A stretch of 64,000 bases of DNA from an uncultured Pseudomonadales bacterium (GTDB lineage: Bacteria > Pseudomonadota > Gammaproteobacteria > Pseudomonadales > Azotimanducaceae), in the NCBI GenBank assembly GCA_951813295.1, contig CATOTI010000001.1, positions 62,001-126,000 on the forward strand, read 5' to 3'. Shown here one piece after another: positions 35,967-44,801 of this stretch. Position numbers and translations under genes: made by a program. The stretch's first letter is position 1, and the number at the start of each line of letters is the position of its first letter. Under the pieces are notes generated by a model, which saw nothing but the letters and a program-made list of their open reading frames with translations, did no database searches and was not told where the DNA came from.

Positions 35967-36409
35967 ATGAGTGATGGAACCTCTGACGAGCCGATATTGC
36001 TCGAAGAAACCTACGGGGGCGTGCGCCCGTCAAACTGAACCGCCCCGATCGCAAAAACGCGCTATCGCCGGATCTGACGCGCGCGATCGTCGATGCTGTC
36101 GATTGCGCGGCCCGCGATGATTCCGTGCGTGTCGTTGGCCTCACCGCCGTCGGCGATACATTCTGCGCGGGCGCTGATCTGAGCCCCGCCGAGAACCGAA
36201 AACGCGGTGATGACACGGTCGATACCGCCGTCCAACTCGTGATGAACATCCGCGTGCACTGCGAGAAGCCGGTCATCGCGGGAATCAATGGGCTTGCCAT
36301 CGGTGCCGGGTTGTCGCTCGCGATGTGCTGCGACATGCGGATGGCAAGCAGTAACGCGCGGTTCATCCCGGTTACGCCCGTGCCGGGACGTCGCCGGATT
36401 GCGGATTGA
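35967..36409 (+). pseudogene. Truncated, frameshifted enoyl-CoA hydratase remnant
   Basis: ATG 35967 follows AGGAG and opens EPILLEETYGGV. One base is then missing near 36020-36022, after which hydratase homology continues (PVKLNRPDRKNALSPDLT, FCAGADLS, KPVIAGINGLAIGAGLSLAM) to ARFIP. Near 36366-36369 a second base is missing: the next frame reads GYARAGTSPDCGLT, typical hydratase sequence, and then stops. The remaining C-terminal hundred or so residues are absent, and an intact hydratase starts eight to ten bases later. It is therefore a decayed gene that lost its 3' half, with two extra indels. Confidence 0.8.
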
Positions 36410-36418
36410 CCTGAAGTC

Positions 36419-37240
36419 ATGGCGGAAGTCCTCACTGAAATTCGAGATCGCGTTGCCATCATCACGCTCAATCGGCCTGATCAGCTGAACGCCTGGAACG
36501 GTGCCCTGTGCGCACAACTCGACGCGGCGTTGCGTCGCGCGGCGGACGACGATCGAGTGGGCGCAGTGGTCATTACGGGTGCGGGACGCGCGTTCTGCGC
36601 GGGCGCCGATCTGAGTTCTGGCGGCGATACGTTTGCCGACGGCGGTGCGTCACGCCCGGGTGACGATTTGGAAGCGCGCACGCCGAAGTTTCTGCCCTGG
36701 GACGTACCGAAACCGGTGATCGCGGCGATCAACGGTCACGCGGTTGGCGTCGGCGCGACCTATGCGCTCGCTTGCGACATCCGTTTCGTTGCGGCGTCCG
36801 CCAAGATCGCGTTCGTCTTTTCGCGGCGCGGGATGCTGGCCGAGCTCGGCTCGCACGCGCTTTTGCCGCGGGTGGTGGGGTTGTCCAATGCGTCTGATCT
36901 GATCCTCTCCGGACGGCCGGTGGATGGGAACGAAGCCGGCCGGTTGGGATTGGCGACGACGTGTGCCGATGGCGATGCCACGAAAACTCTGGCGATAGAA
37001 CGAGCGGCCGAGATGGCGACGATGAGCGCCCCAGTTTCGATGGCGATTTCGAAGCGGCTCCTCTGGGAAGGTGTCGGCCTAGACGCCATGCGAACGCGTG
37101 AGCAACCGCTCTTCGATTGGGTGGCCGAGCAGCCGGATTCCGTCGAAGGCGTGGTGTCGTTCCTTGAGAAGCGAACGCCCGAATGGAAGATGTCGGCGGT
37201 GGCGGATTTTCCCCACGATCTCTTCGATGACGGCGGCTGA
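36419..37240 (+). CDS. Enoyl-CoA hydratase/isomerase-family protein, copy 1
   Basis: 273 residues, crotonase fold. VAIITLNRPDQLNAWN opens the core, AGRAFCAGADLS is the first oxyanion-hole loop, and KPVIAAINGHAVGVGATYALACDIRF the second. It has the C-terminal EGVVSFLEKRTPEWKM also seen in the gene at 62413, so those two are paralogues. Likely acts on an unsaturated acyl-CoA in degradation of a side chain or fatty acid. It sits just downstream of a decayed hydratase and has no strong ribosome site of its own. Confidence 0.87.
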   Translation: MAEVLTEIRDRVAIITLNRPDQLNAWNGALCAQLDAALRRAADDDRVGAVVITGAGRAFCAGADLSSGGDTFADGGASRPGDDLEARTPKFLPWDVPKPVIAAINGHAVGVGATYALACDIRFVAASAKIAFVFSRRGMLAELGSHALLPRVVGLSNASDLILSGRPVDGNEAGRLGLATTCADGDATKTLAIERAAEMATMSAPVSMAISKRLLWEGVGLDAMRTREQPLFDWVAEQPDSVEGVVSFLEKRTPEWKMSAVADFPHDLFDDGG

Positions 37241-37248
37241 ACCGTCGC

Positions 37249-38352
37249 TCAGTTCTTTGCGGCGACCAAGCGCCAGTCGTCCGATCCCGGCGCGTAGCGG
37301 TTTCGAAAGCCCGGATCGTAGGTATCGGCCAATGGCTGGATCTCGGCGGTCGCGGCCCGATAGGCCTCGATGAGCGCGTCTTCGGTCTCGTAGTCGAACG
37401 GGTCTTGCAGACGCTGTTCGGTTTTGGAGCCACGACGGATCGGGTGGTCGGCTAAGTGTCGGGCCGTCGACGCGAGTGCGTCGACCGTTGGTACGAGGTC
37501 CCGGTAGCCGAGATCAAATCGAATCGCGTCAACACTTAAGCTTTGGTGTGACGTGTGTTCGCCCATGAGAAACGGTCGCGCGGGTGTCGCTAATGCCGCG
37601 GGGAGGCTGACGAGTTCTACTTCGGCATCGAGCGCTTCCGTCAGTACCTGGATGGTCTGCGCCGTTGAAAGACTCTGTTCGTCCGCGACGTTGTAGGTCT
37701 TCCCGGCCGCACTCGCCTCGTCGGCGGCGAGGGAAAGCGCGTGGCCGACGTTGGGGCCGTAGCCGACGGTGCGAAGCGTCAATCCACCGTCCGCGACGAT
37801 GATGCGGCGTCGTCCGTCGAGAACCCGTCTCACGACCAGCCATTCGCGCGGCAACAGCTGGCCCGGCCCGTAGATCAAGGGGTAGCGAAACATCGTGCCG
37901 TCGGGATGATGCTCGAAGACGAGATCTTCGCTCGCCACCATCTTTGCGGTTTTCTCGTTCTCGGTGACGTCCGAGCGCGGCGCGTCCTCGCGTGTTGGGA
38001 CGGGTAGACCGGGTGGCTCGAGAGCGTCCGGCACGGCGTAGCCGCGGTAGCTCGGCATTCCACCGACCGCGACGAACTGCCCGGTCCGACCGACGAAGAA
38101 GGCGGCGAGATCGCGCAATCGGCCATACATCGAATAGACGACGTCGAACGTTCGATTACCGAGCGCGCCGGCGACGGATTCGATCCGAAAGGGATCCGTA
38201 TGGATGTGCTCGACGTGGTCGGGAATCGTGTCGACCTCGTGACGGCCGGTGTGCAGGATCGCCGCCGTGAATCCCCGGGCGATGAGCCCATTGACGAGGC
38301 TCGGACCGGTCGGGCCCGTCCCGCCGATCACGAGTGCAGTCCGGCCAACCAT
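37249..38352 (-). CDS. NAD-dependent epimerase/dehydratase-family protein (extended SDR)
   Basis: 367 residues. The Rossmann motif ALVIGGTGPTGPSLV (about 6-20) binds NAD(P). FRYPLIYGPGQLLPREW is the usual substrate-domain segment, and TYNVADEQSLSTAQT fits extended SDRs. The classical YxxxK is not evident: MFRYPLIYG lies where one might look, so catalysis may be altered. It begins eight bases after the stop of the Baeyer-Villiger monooxygenase gene on the same strand, so the two form an operon and may act on the same ketone or lactone. Confidence 0.8.
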   Translation of the reverse strand: MVGRTALVIGGTGPTGPSLVNGLIARGFTAAILHTGRHEVDTIPDHVEHIHTDPFRIESVAGALGNRTFDVVYSMYGRLRDLAAFFVGRTGQFVAVGGMPSYRGYAVPDALEPPGLPVPTREDAPRSDVTENEKTAKMVASEDLVFEHHPDGTMFRYPLIYGPGQLLPREWLVVRRVLDGRRRIIVADGGLTLRTVGYGPNVGHALSLAADEASAAGKTYNVADEQSLSTAQTIQVLTEALDAEVELVSLPAALATPARPFLMGEHTSHQSLSVDAIRFDLGYRDLVPTVDALASTARHLADHPIRRGSKTEQRLQDPFDYETEDALIEAYRAATAEIQPLADTYDPGFRNRYAPGSDDWRLVAAKN

Positions 38353-38360
38353 CGGCCGGT

Positions 38361-40199
38361 TCAGCCGAACTCGATGCCGTCGAACGTGCCCGCGGCGCGC
38401 CAGTCGGCGAGAATCCGGAAGAACTTGATCGGTCCGCCACCGTAGCCGGCCGTGAAGAAGCCGTTCGGATTATCGGGCTTTCCTTCGTTGTTGTAATAGC
38501 CGGGCGTACATTCGACGCGAAACCGCTCGCCCATATTGGCGGTTCGTCTGATTTCCTCGAGCCATGCGGCTTCGCCCGCGGCACTCGGTTCCACGGTCGT
38601 TGCACCGCGTTGACGAGCTTCGGCGAGGATGTGGGCGACGTGAACGGCTTGCTCGTTCAGTGCGTGCGGCACATTGACGGTGATCGCGGCTTGCGTGAAA
38701 CCCAGGAAGAAGCAGTTCGGGAAACCGTGAGTGCTGAAGCCGTGCAGCGTCTTCAGCCCATCGCCCCACTTTTCGCTCAGTCGCTCTCCGTCTCGCCCGG
38801 TCACGTCGTATCCGGCGCGGCGCGTGTAACCCGTACCGACTTCGAAACCGGTCGCGAAGATCAGGCAGTCGAGTTCGTGCTCGACGCCATCGACGACGAC
38901 ACCTTTCTCCGTGATCCGCTCGACGCCTTTGCCATGCGTGTCGATCAGATGGACGTTCTCGCGATTGAAGGTGGGCAAGTACTCGTCGTGAAAGCACGGT
39001 CTTTTGCAGAATTGCCGATACCAGGGTTTAAGCGACGCGGCCGTCTCCTCGTCTTCGACGATTGAATCGACGCGGGCGCGGACCGAGTTCATCTTCTGAT
39101 AGTCGGCCATCTCCATGAGGTGACCCTTCTCCGCCCCCGATAAACGCCGGCCCAGTTGTCGGGAAACCTGCTTGGCGGCGATCCCGGTCAGATTGCGGAA
39201 GATATCGGTCCAACCATCGGCTACGAGGTCTTGGTCTTGGTCGCCGCCGCTGACGAGGACGTTGAAGTTGTCCATTCGGTCGTATTGCCAGCCGGACTCC
39301 AACGTGTCGGCCCATTCGGGGTCGGTCGTCCGGTTCGCCCGAACGTCGACAGAAGACGGCGTTCGCTGGAAGACCTTCAACTCCCTCGACCACTCGCCGA
39401 GGTGCGGGATGCACTGCACGGCCGTTGCTCCCGTGCCGATGATGCCGACGCGTTTGCCTTTGAGGTTGACGAGGCCACCGCTCGCGTTGCCGCCCGTGTA
39501 GTCGTAATCCCAACGGCTGGTGTGGAAGGTGTGGCCTTTGAAGTCGTTGATGCCGGCGATGCCGGGGAGTTTGGGTCGGTTGAGCGGGCCGTTTGCCATC
39601 GCGACGTAGCGGGCGCGCATTCGGTCGCCGCGGTTGGTCGAGACGATCCAGTATTGTTCGGCTTCGTCCCAGGATAAGTCGGTCACCTCGGTTGAAAGGC
39701 AAGCGTTTCGGTAGAGGTCGTAGTGCTTCGCGATGTTCTGCGTGTGCGCCATGATCTCGGGCGCGAACGAGTACTTGTGCTCCGGGATGTAGTCGAGCTC
39801 CTCGAGCATCGGCAGGTAGCAGTAGGACTCGACGTCGCACATCGCACCCGGATAGCGATTCCAGTACCAGGTCCCGCCGAAGTCGCCGCCTTTTTCGATC
39901 ACGCGAATGTCGTCAAACCCCGCCTCTCGCAGGCGTCCGCCGAGCAAGAGGCCGCCGAACCCACCGCCGATGATCACGATCTCGACCGTGTCGTTCAGGG
40001 GGTCCCTTTCCATCGGTTTTGCGTAGGGATCGTCGACGTAGTTCGAGAAATCGCCTTGTACTTCGATGTACTGATCGTTGGCGTCGTCGCGCAGGCGCTT
40101 GTCTCGCTCTTCGAGATATTTCGCCTTCAGCGCTTGCGGGTCGAAGTCGACTTCGCCCAACGCCATTCGAACCACATCTTGTGAAGCTGACTCCGCCAT
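38361..40199 (-). CDS. Baeyer-Villiger-type flavin monooxygenase, copy 2
   Basis: 612 residues, clear paralogue of the gene at 28784. IVIIGGGFGGLLLGGRLREAG (FAD), GGTWYWNRYPGAMCD, FKGHTFHTSRWDYDY (Baeyer-Villiger fingerprint) and VGIIGTGATAVQCIPHL (NADPH) are all present. A strong GGAGGAGAG site precedes ATG 40199. Predicted NADPH-dependent oxygenase making an ester or lactone from a ketone. It is followed by the SDR-family gene in the same operon. The two copies suggest related but distinct substrates. Confidence 0.9.
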   Translation of the reverse strand: MAESASQDVVRMALGEVDFDPQALKAKYLEERDKRLRDDANDQYIEVQGDFSNYVDDPYAKPMERDPLNDTVEIVIIGGGFGGLLLGGRLREAGFDDIRVIEKGGDFGGTWYWNRYPGAMCDVESYCYLPMLEELDYIPEHKYSFAPEIMAHTQNIAKHYDLYRNACLSTEVTDLSWDEAEQYWIVSTNRGDRMRARYVAMANGPLNRPKLPGIAGINDFKGHTFHTSRWDYDYTGGNASGGLVNLKGKRVGIIGTGATAVQCIPHLGEWSRELKVFQRTPSSVDVRANRTTDPEWADTLESGWQYDRMDNFNVLVSGGDQDQDLVADGWTDIFRNLTGIAAKQVSRQLGRRLSGAEKGHLMEMADYQKMNSVRARVDSIVEDEETAASLKPWYRQFCKRPCFHDEYLPTFNRENVHLIDTHGKGVERITEKGVVVDGVEHELDCLIFATGFEVGTGYTRRAGYDVTGRDGERLSEKWGDGLKTLHGFSTHGFPNCFFLGFTQAAITVNVPHALNEQAVHVAHILAEARQRGATTVEPSAAGEAAWLEEIRRTANMGERFRVECTPGYYNNEGKPDNPNGFFTAGYGGGPIKFFRILADWRAAGTFDGIEFG

Positions 40200-40461
40200 C
40201 TCTCCTCCTTGCTAATCGTCGACCGGCCACGTAACCGCGCTAGTTTCTCACGCCGTCTGGTCAGGTTTGCGTTTTTGAAGGGTCGAGGTTGTGCGAGTCG
40301 ATCGTCGGGGGAGCTCATACCCGCGGCTTCCTGAACGTTGCGCCGTGGCGGGATCTGGGCTTTTCTCTAGCTCGAACCTGGACGCTTCGGTACTTCGGCA
40401 TGCTCAAAGACAACCAGGAGCGACTTGCGGGCTCGGATCGCAAATAACCACGGGGAATTCC

Positions 40462-42534
40462 ATGACGTTTCTTCGCGTACGAACGAGTCGTTTGACCGCC
40501 GGCTTGCTGTTTTTGCTCCTCGCTGGGGGAGTTTTTGGCGCCGACGCGGCACGCACCTTCAGCGCGGACGATGTCTTCGAGCTCGAATGGGCGCGGGACC
40601 CGCAGATTGCCCCTGACGGCGCGAGTGTCGCGTGGGTGCGGACCGGCTACGACCGCCAAAGTGACCGTCCGCGAGGGGGCTTGTGGATGACGGATATCGC
40701 GAGCGGTCTTTCCGAGCCGTTGGTGACGGGAAAAGGCAGTTACCACAGCGCGCGTTTCTCGCCTGACGGCAGCCGTCTCTTCTACCTCGCCAGCGAAAGC
40801 GGTGGCACGGAGCTTCGTGTCCGTTGGCTCGCATCGCAGCGCGAGACGCGCGTCGCCGAACTCGAATCCGTTCCGCGCCAGATGACCTGGTCGCCCGACG
40901 GGGAACAGATTGCCTTCACGATGTTCAAACCCGGTGAAGGTCTCGATCTATCCCGACCGAAACCGCGCCGACCGGACGATGCGGCATGGGCGGATCCAGT
41001 GCGCGTGATCGATGATCTCGTGTACCGCTTCGATGGTCGTGGTTTTCTGAAAGAAGGCGAGGATCAGGTCTTCGTCGTCCCCGCACATGGGGGTACGCCC
41101 CGTGCGGTCACCGACGGCGGTGACGGCTACAGCTCGCCGGAATGGAGTGCCGACGGTACGACGCTCTACGTCGTCGGCAACGATGGCGAGCGACCCGAGA
41201 TGGACCCGATCGAGTCGGAAATCTACGCCGTCGATGTCGCGACCGGCGCGCGCACGCAGCTCACGGATCGCGACGGTCCCGACCAGAGCCCAGCCGTTTC
41301 GCCCGAGGGGAGACAGCTCGCCTGGCTCGGTCTCGATGACGAGCGGCTCTCCTATCAACAGACCCAGGTTTACGTCCGGACGCTGCCGAACGGCGAGCCG
41401 CGCCTGCTATCCGGCGACTTCGACCACGACGTTTCGAATATCAGTTGGCGCGCGGACGGTGGCGCTGTGTACGTCCAAGCCAACGTGTCGGGTGCCCTAC
41501 ATCTCGTCGAGATCGATCTGGAAGGCAATGCAACTACGCTCGTGAGCGACATTGGTGGTACGAGCCTCGGTCGTCCCTATGGGTCTGGCGATCATGCGGT
41601 CCATGGTCGCGGCAGGTCGCGCGTGATGGCCTGGACGGCCGGTGATTCCATGCGCCCGGCGGAGCTTGCGATTCGCATCGGCAATGCGTCGGCGCGGATC
41701 GTGACGGATCTCAACTCGGATCTGCTCGAGACCATTGCGCTGCCGCGTATCGAGGAACTGCACGTGCCTTCGCGCCTGGACGGTCTCGAGATCGAGGCCT
41801 GGATGGCGATCCCCGCCGGCGTCGAGGCGGACGGCACGGCGCCGATGATTCTCGAGATCCACGGCGGGCCGTTTGCGATGTACGCGCCGACGTTCGCCGC
41901 GGAAATCCAGCGCTACGCGGCCGAGGGCTACGTGACCGTCTGGGCGAACCCTCGTGGCTCGACGGGCTACGGCGAAGCCTTCGCGAAAGAGATCGATCAG
42001 GCCTATCCGGGCCCGGATCACGAGGACCTGATGAGTGTCGTTGACGAGGTGGTCGAACGCGGCTGGGTCGATCCGGCGCGTCTTTTCATCACAGGCGGCT
42101 CCGGCGGCGGTGTGTTGAGCGCGTATGCCACGGGTATGACGGATCGTTTTGCCGCCGCCGCGGTGATCAAACCCGTGATCAATTGGTTCACGATGGCGTT
42201 GGCCGCGGACATCGGCGTTGTCGTGAAACGACATTGGGTGCGTGGCGATCCCTGGGAAGACCCGCAGAAGTACTTCGACTTGTCGCCGATCCGCGTCGTC
42301 GGCAACGTCACGACGCCGACGCTCGTAATGGTCGGGGAGGAAGACTGGCGCACGCCGACCTGGGAGGCGGAGCAGTGGTACACGGCGCTCAAGATGCGCG
42401 GTATTCCGGCCGCCTACGTGCGCGTCCCGGGCGCGTCACATTCGATCGCCTCGCGGCCGAGTCGACTCGTTTCGAAGACCGATACGATCATGGCGTGGTT
42501 CGAGAAATACGACCCGGCGAAGGCCGACGATTGA
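40462..42534 (+). CDS. S9-family prolyl-oligopeptidase-like exported peptidase
   Basis: 690 residues. A signal peptide (about 1-27, GGVFGADAA) precedes an N-terminal beta-propeller (about 35-430) with SPDG blades and a C-terminal alpha/beta hydrolase. The nucleophile is Ser547 in GGSGGG, with the acid Asp628 in GEEDWRTP and His660 in GASHSIASRPSR. This is the acylaminoacyl-peptidase/DPP-like arrangement. ATG 40462 has GGGGA upstream, and the longer frame upstream is not homologous. Probably a periplasmic oligopeptidase. The 262 bases before it, shared with the divergent monooxygenase gene, show no clear feature. Confidence 0.88.
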   Translation: MTFLRVRTSRLTAGLLFLLLAGGVFGADAARTFSADDVFELEWARDPQIAPDGASVAWVRTGYDRQSDRPRGGLWMTDIASGLSEPLVTGKGSYHSARFSPDGSRLFYLASESGGTELRVRWLASQRETRVAELESVPRQMTWSPDGEQIAFTMFKPGEGLDLSRPKPRRPDDAAWADPVRVIDDLVYRFDGRGFLKEGEDQVFVVPAHGGTPRAVTDGGDGYSSPEWSADGTTLYVVGNDGERPEMDPIESEIYAVDVATGARTQLTDRDGPDQSPAVSPEGRQLAWLGLDDERLSYQQTQVYVRTLPNGEPRLLSGDFDHDVSNISWRADGGAVYVQANVSGALHLVEIDLEGNATTLVSDIGGTSLGRPYGSGDHAVHGRGRSRVMAWTAGDSMRPAELAIRIGNASARIVTDLNSDLLETIALPRIEELHVPSRLDGLEIEAWMAIPAGVEADGTAPMILEIHGGPFAMYAPTFAAEIQRYAAEGYVTVWANPRGSTGYGEAFAKEIDQAYPGPDHEDLMSVVDEVVERGWVDPARLFITGGSGGGVLSAYATGMTDRFAAAAVIKPVINWFTMALAADIGVVVKRHWVRGDPWEDPQKYFDLSPIRVVGNVTTPTLVMVGEEDWRTPTWEAEQWYTALKMRGIPAAYVRVPGASHSIASRPSRLVSKTDTIMAWFEKYDPAKADD

Positions 42535-42545
42535 GGGACGAAGCC

Positions 42546-43706
42546 ATGGACGACGACCAACGAACTCGTGCGAGAAACGCCATTCTCGGTGCCGCCGTCG
42601 CTGACGCGGCCGCCCTCGGAATGCACTGGATCTACAGCCAGCGCCGCATTCACGAACTGGCGCCCGAGGCACCGGAGTTTCGCGAGCCTGCCGAGGCCGA
42701 CTATGCCGACGGGGTGGGTTATTTGGCGCATGACGGTAAGCGCGCGGGTGATCTCTCGCAGTACGGCGAACAGATGCTCGTGATGTTGCGCTCGCTTGCG
42801 AACACGGGCGGTCGATACCAGCGGGTCGATTACACCGAAGCCTTCCGCCGGCATTTCGGCTACGGCGGCGAATTCGTGGGGTATATCGATCGGCCCACCC
42901 GGCAGACGCTCGATCGGATCTATCGCGACGAGAACGCGGCCATGCAAGCCGTGGATGAGTTGCCGTACACGGGCGATGAGCGCGATCGACACAGCATGCA
43001 CACGAAAGTACTCGCCGCCATCAAGCAGTACGAGGGCGAGGCGCTTCGCGAACGCGTCGCGTGGTATGCCGGCGGAATGCCGGATCCGGACCTTTCGTTG
43101 CAATACGGTTTTGCGCTGCTCGATGCGCTGGCGCCCTCGGACGCTTTCCCGGGTGCGGTCGATGAGCAGCTTCCGGCGGTGAGCAAGTTGCCGCCGTTGG
43201 TCGCCTGCTATCTCGATGATCCCGAACTCGTCGACGTGAGTGCCTCGGCGATCCGTGTGACGAATAACGCCCCTCGCGCACTCGATTTCGGCCGGGTATG
43301 CACCGAGCTTTTGCGGTCGTCGATCGCGGGTGCGTCGATCGCGTCGAGTATTGAGGCGGCGGTCGACGAGGGCTCGCCGAGTGCACAGGACGTTCTCCGG
43401 CGGGCACTGTCCGACGATGGTTCCGTACGCGAGGTCAGCAAGTCATTCGGCCTGCACTGCGATCTGGGGGCGGGTGTGCCGAGCCTGATGCACAACCTCC
43501 AGTCGGCGACGAGCTTCACCGAAGCGGTCCGCCGTAACATCGCCGCGGGCGGTGACAACTGTGGTCGAGCCGTGGTGCTGGGCGCCGTGGGCGGCGCCGC
43601 GTTCGGCGTCGGCGGTGACGCTGGAATTCCCACCGCGTGGCTCGAGCAGGTACACCGGATTGATCACATCGAAGGCCTTATCGATGCGGTTCTCGGTGAC
43701 GGTTAG
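42546..43706 (+). CDS. ADP-ribosylglycohydrolase-family protein
   Basis: 386 residues. GAAVADAAALGMHWIYS near the N-terminus and GGDNCGRAVVLGAVGGAAFG near residue 335 are the two signature regions of the family. In active hydrolases the second reads like GGDTDT, with paired acidic ligands for magnesium. Here Asn-Cys-Gly follow the Asp, as in J1-crystallin-like members, so hydrolase activity is doubtful. It is 11 bases downstream of the S9 peptidase gene with GAGGGACG before the ATG, so the genes are coupled. Confidence 0.82.
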   Translation: MDDDQRTRARNAILGAAVADAAALGMHWIYSQRRIHELAPEAPEFREPAEADYADGVGYLAHDGKRAGDLSQYGEQMLVMLRSLANTGGRYQRVDYTEAFRRHFGYGGEFVGYIDRPTRQTLDRIYRDENAAMQAVDELPYTGDERDRHSMHTKVLAAIKQYEGEALRERVAWYAGGMPDPDLSLQYGFALLDALAPSDAFPGAVDEQLPAVSKLPPLVACYLDDPELVDVSASAIRVTNNAPRALDFGRVCTELLRSSIAGASIASSIEAAVDEGSPSAQDVLRRALSDDGSVREVSKSFGLHCDLGAGVPSLMHNLQSATSFTEAVRRNIAAGGDNCGRAVVLGAVGGAAFGVGGDAGIPTAWLEQVHRIDHIEGLIDAVLGDG

Positions 43707-43712
43707 GGGCGC

Positions 43713-44801
43713 TTAGGACAGAAGCCCCACATCGGCGTTTCCGTTTGCAAAAAGGGGTTGGAGTTCCGGCCAGCGGTCGAGACATGCACGGGTTTCGGCG
43801 AATGCGTCGACCAGCAGCACGCCGTCGCGCCACAACGCGACACCGTCGACGGCGATGGTCGGGTCGAGCACCATCCAGCAGATTTCGCCAGGCATCACGC
43901 GATCGCTGCAGGTGTGGAAGTGCAGAAACCGGGGGTTCGTGAAGACGGTGTTCGACCATCGGTCCGGGTCCGTCGTTGCGGGTTCCGTCGCATGGCTACC
44001 GGGGTGCACACCCGCGTGCCAGGAGTGAACCACGTCCATTTGGAGCCTGAACTGGTCAGCGATACGGCGATAGTGGTGTTGGATCTGCCGGACGCTTCCG
44101 GCATCGCCGCGGTAACCCACGATTCGGCCATCCCGCAATTCCGCAGTCACGGGCGCGTCGAGTTCGATCCACAGGGGCTCATAGGTGCGCGAACCCGTCG
44201 AGGTCAGATAGCGGAATAGCTGGATTTCGCCCGAGAACGCCTTAGCGTGGATGGGTGCGTGCACCCCCATCGGGAAACGCGTGATGGTCACTTCATCGGT
44301 GTCCTCGACGCGGATGTCGTTCGTGCCGCTTAAGCGAGTTCCGCGGGGGCATGAGATCGTGATGGGCGCTTCGGCCAGAAGGGCATCGATCGTATCCTTC
44401 AGATCGACGGTGGCGGCGTACTCGATACGACCGTAGTCGGACGCGAGCATCTCGAGCGTTCGGGCGTAGCACATGACGCGACGCCGCTGGTCGCCGGACT
44501 GCCTAAAACGCAACTGATCGCCGATCCGCGTAAAGAATATGCAGCAGTCGTAATCGACATTGGTGAGTGCGGTCTCGTCGAGCTCGTCGTCGATGAAGCG
44601 GTTGTCGGGCCCGCCGGTCTGCTGGATCGTGACGAAAGCGCCTCGCTCGCGCGCAAGGTCTGCCACCAGGCGCGGCGCCTTGTCGTCATACCAGCCGAGC
44701 GCGGGGTCTTCGCACAACAGCAACAGTTGATCGCCGGCGGTGAGCTTCGCTGCCCGGAGTAGGTTCTGCGCACCCGTGCGCGCTCGTTGCGCGAGCGTCA
44801 T
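43713..44801 (-). CDS. M29/aminopeptidase-T-like metalloenzyme
   Basis: 362 residues. The N-terminal half (AQNLLRAAKLTAGDQLLLLCEDP) and the C-terminal half with SWHAGVHPGSHAT, RFLHFHTCSDRVMPGEICWM and a final barrel resemble the thermophilic aminopeptidase M29 fold, which also includes dihydroxypyridine dioxygenases of the NicX type. I cannot assign the metal ligands with confidence. ATG 44801 overlaps the stop of the 2OG oxygenase gene as ATGA, so it is translationally coupled, third in an operon. Substrate unknown; an aromatic or heterocyclic ring-cleaving role is one possibility. Confidence 0.6.
   Translation of the reverse strand: MTLAQRARTGAQNLLRAAKLTAGDQLLLLCEDPALGWYDDKAPRLVADLARERGAFVTIQQTGGPDNRFIDDELDETALTNVDYDCCIFFTRIGDQLRFRQSGDQRRRVMCYARTLEMLASDYGRIEYAATVDLKDTIDALLAEAPITISCPRGTRLSGTNDIRVEDTDEVTITRFPMGVHAPIHAKAFSGEIQLFRYLTSTGSRTYEPLWIELDAPVTAELRDGRIVGYRGDAGSVRQIQHHYRRIADQFRLQMDVVHSWHAGVHPGSHATEPATTDPDRWSNTVFTNPRFLHFHTCSDRVMPGEICWMVLDPTIAVDGVALWRDGVLLVDAFAETRACLDRWPELQPLFANGNADVGLLS

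Noticed and set aside
40200-40461. Possible small gene between the monooxygenase and S9 peptidase genes
   Set aside because: The in-frame extension from 40291 shows no domain or signal peptide, and the peptidase signal peptide begins at 40462.
42546-43706. ADP-ribosylglycohydrolase as a partner of the TIR proteins in NAD-derived signalling
   Set aside because: It is about 28 kb away, coupled to a peptidase gene, and its metal motif is altered. Nothing in the sequence links it to the array.
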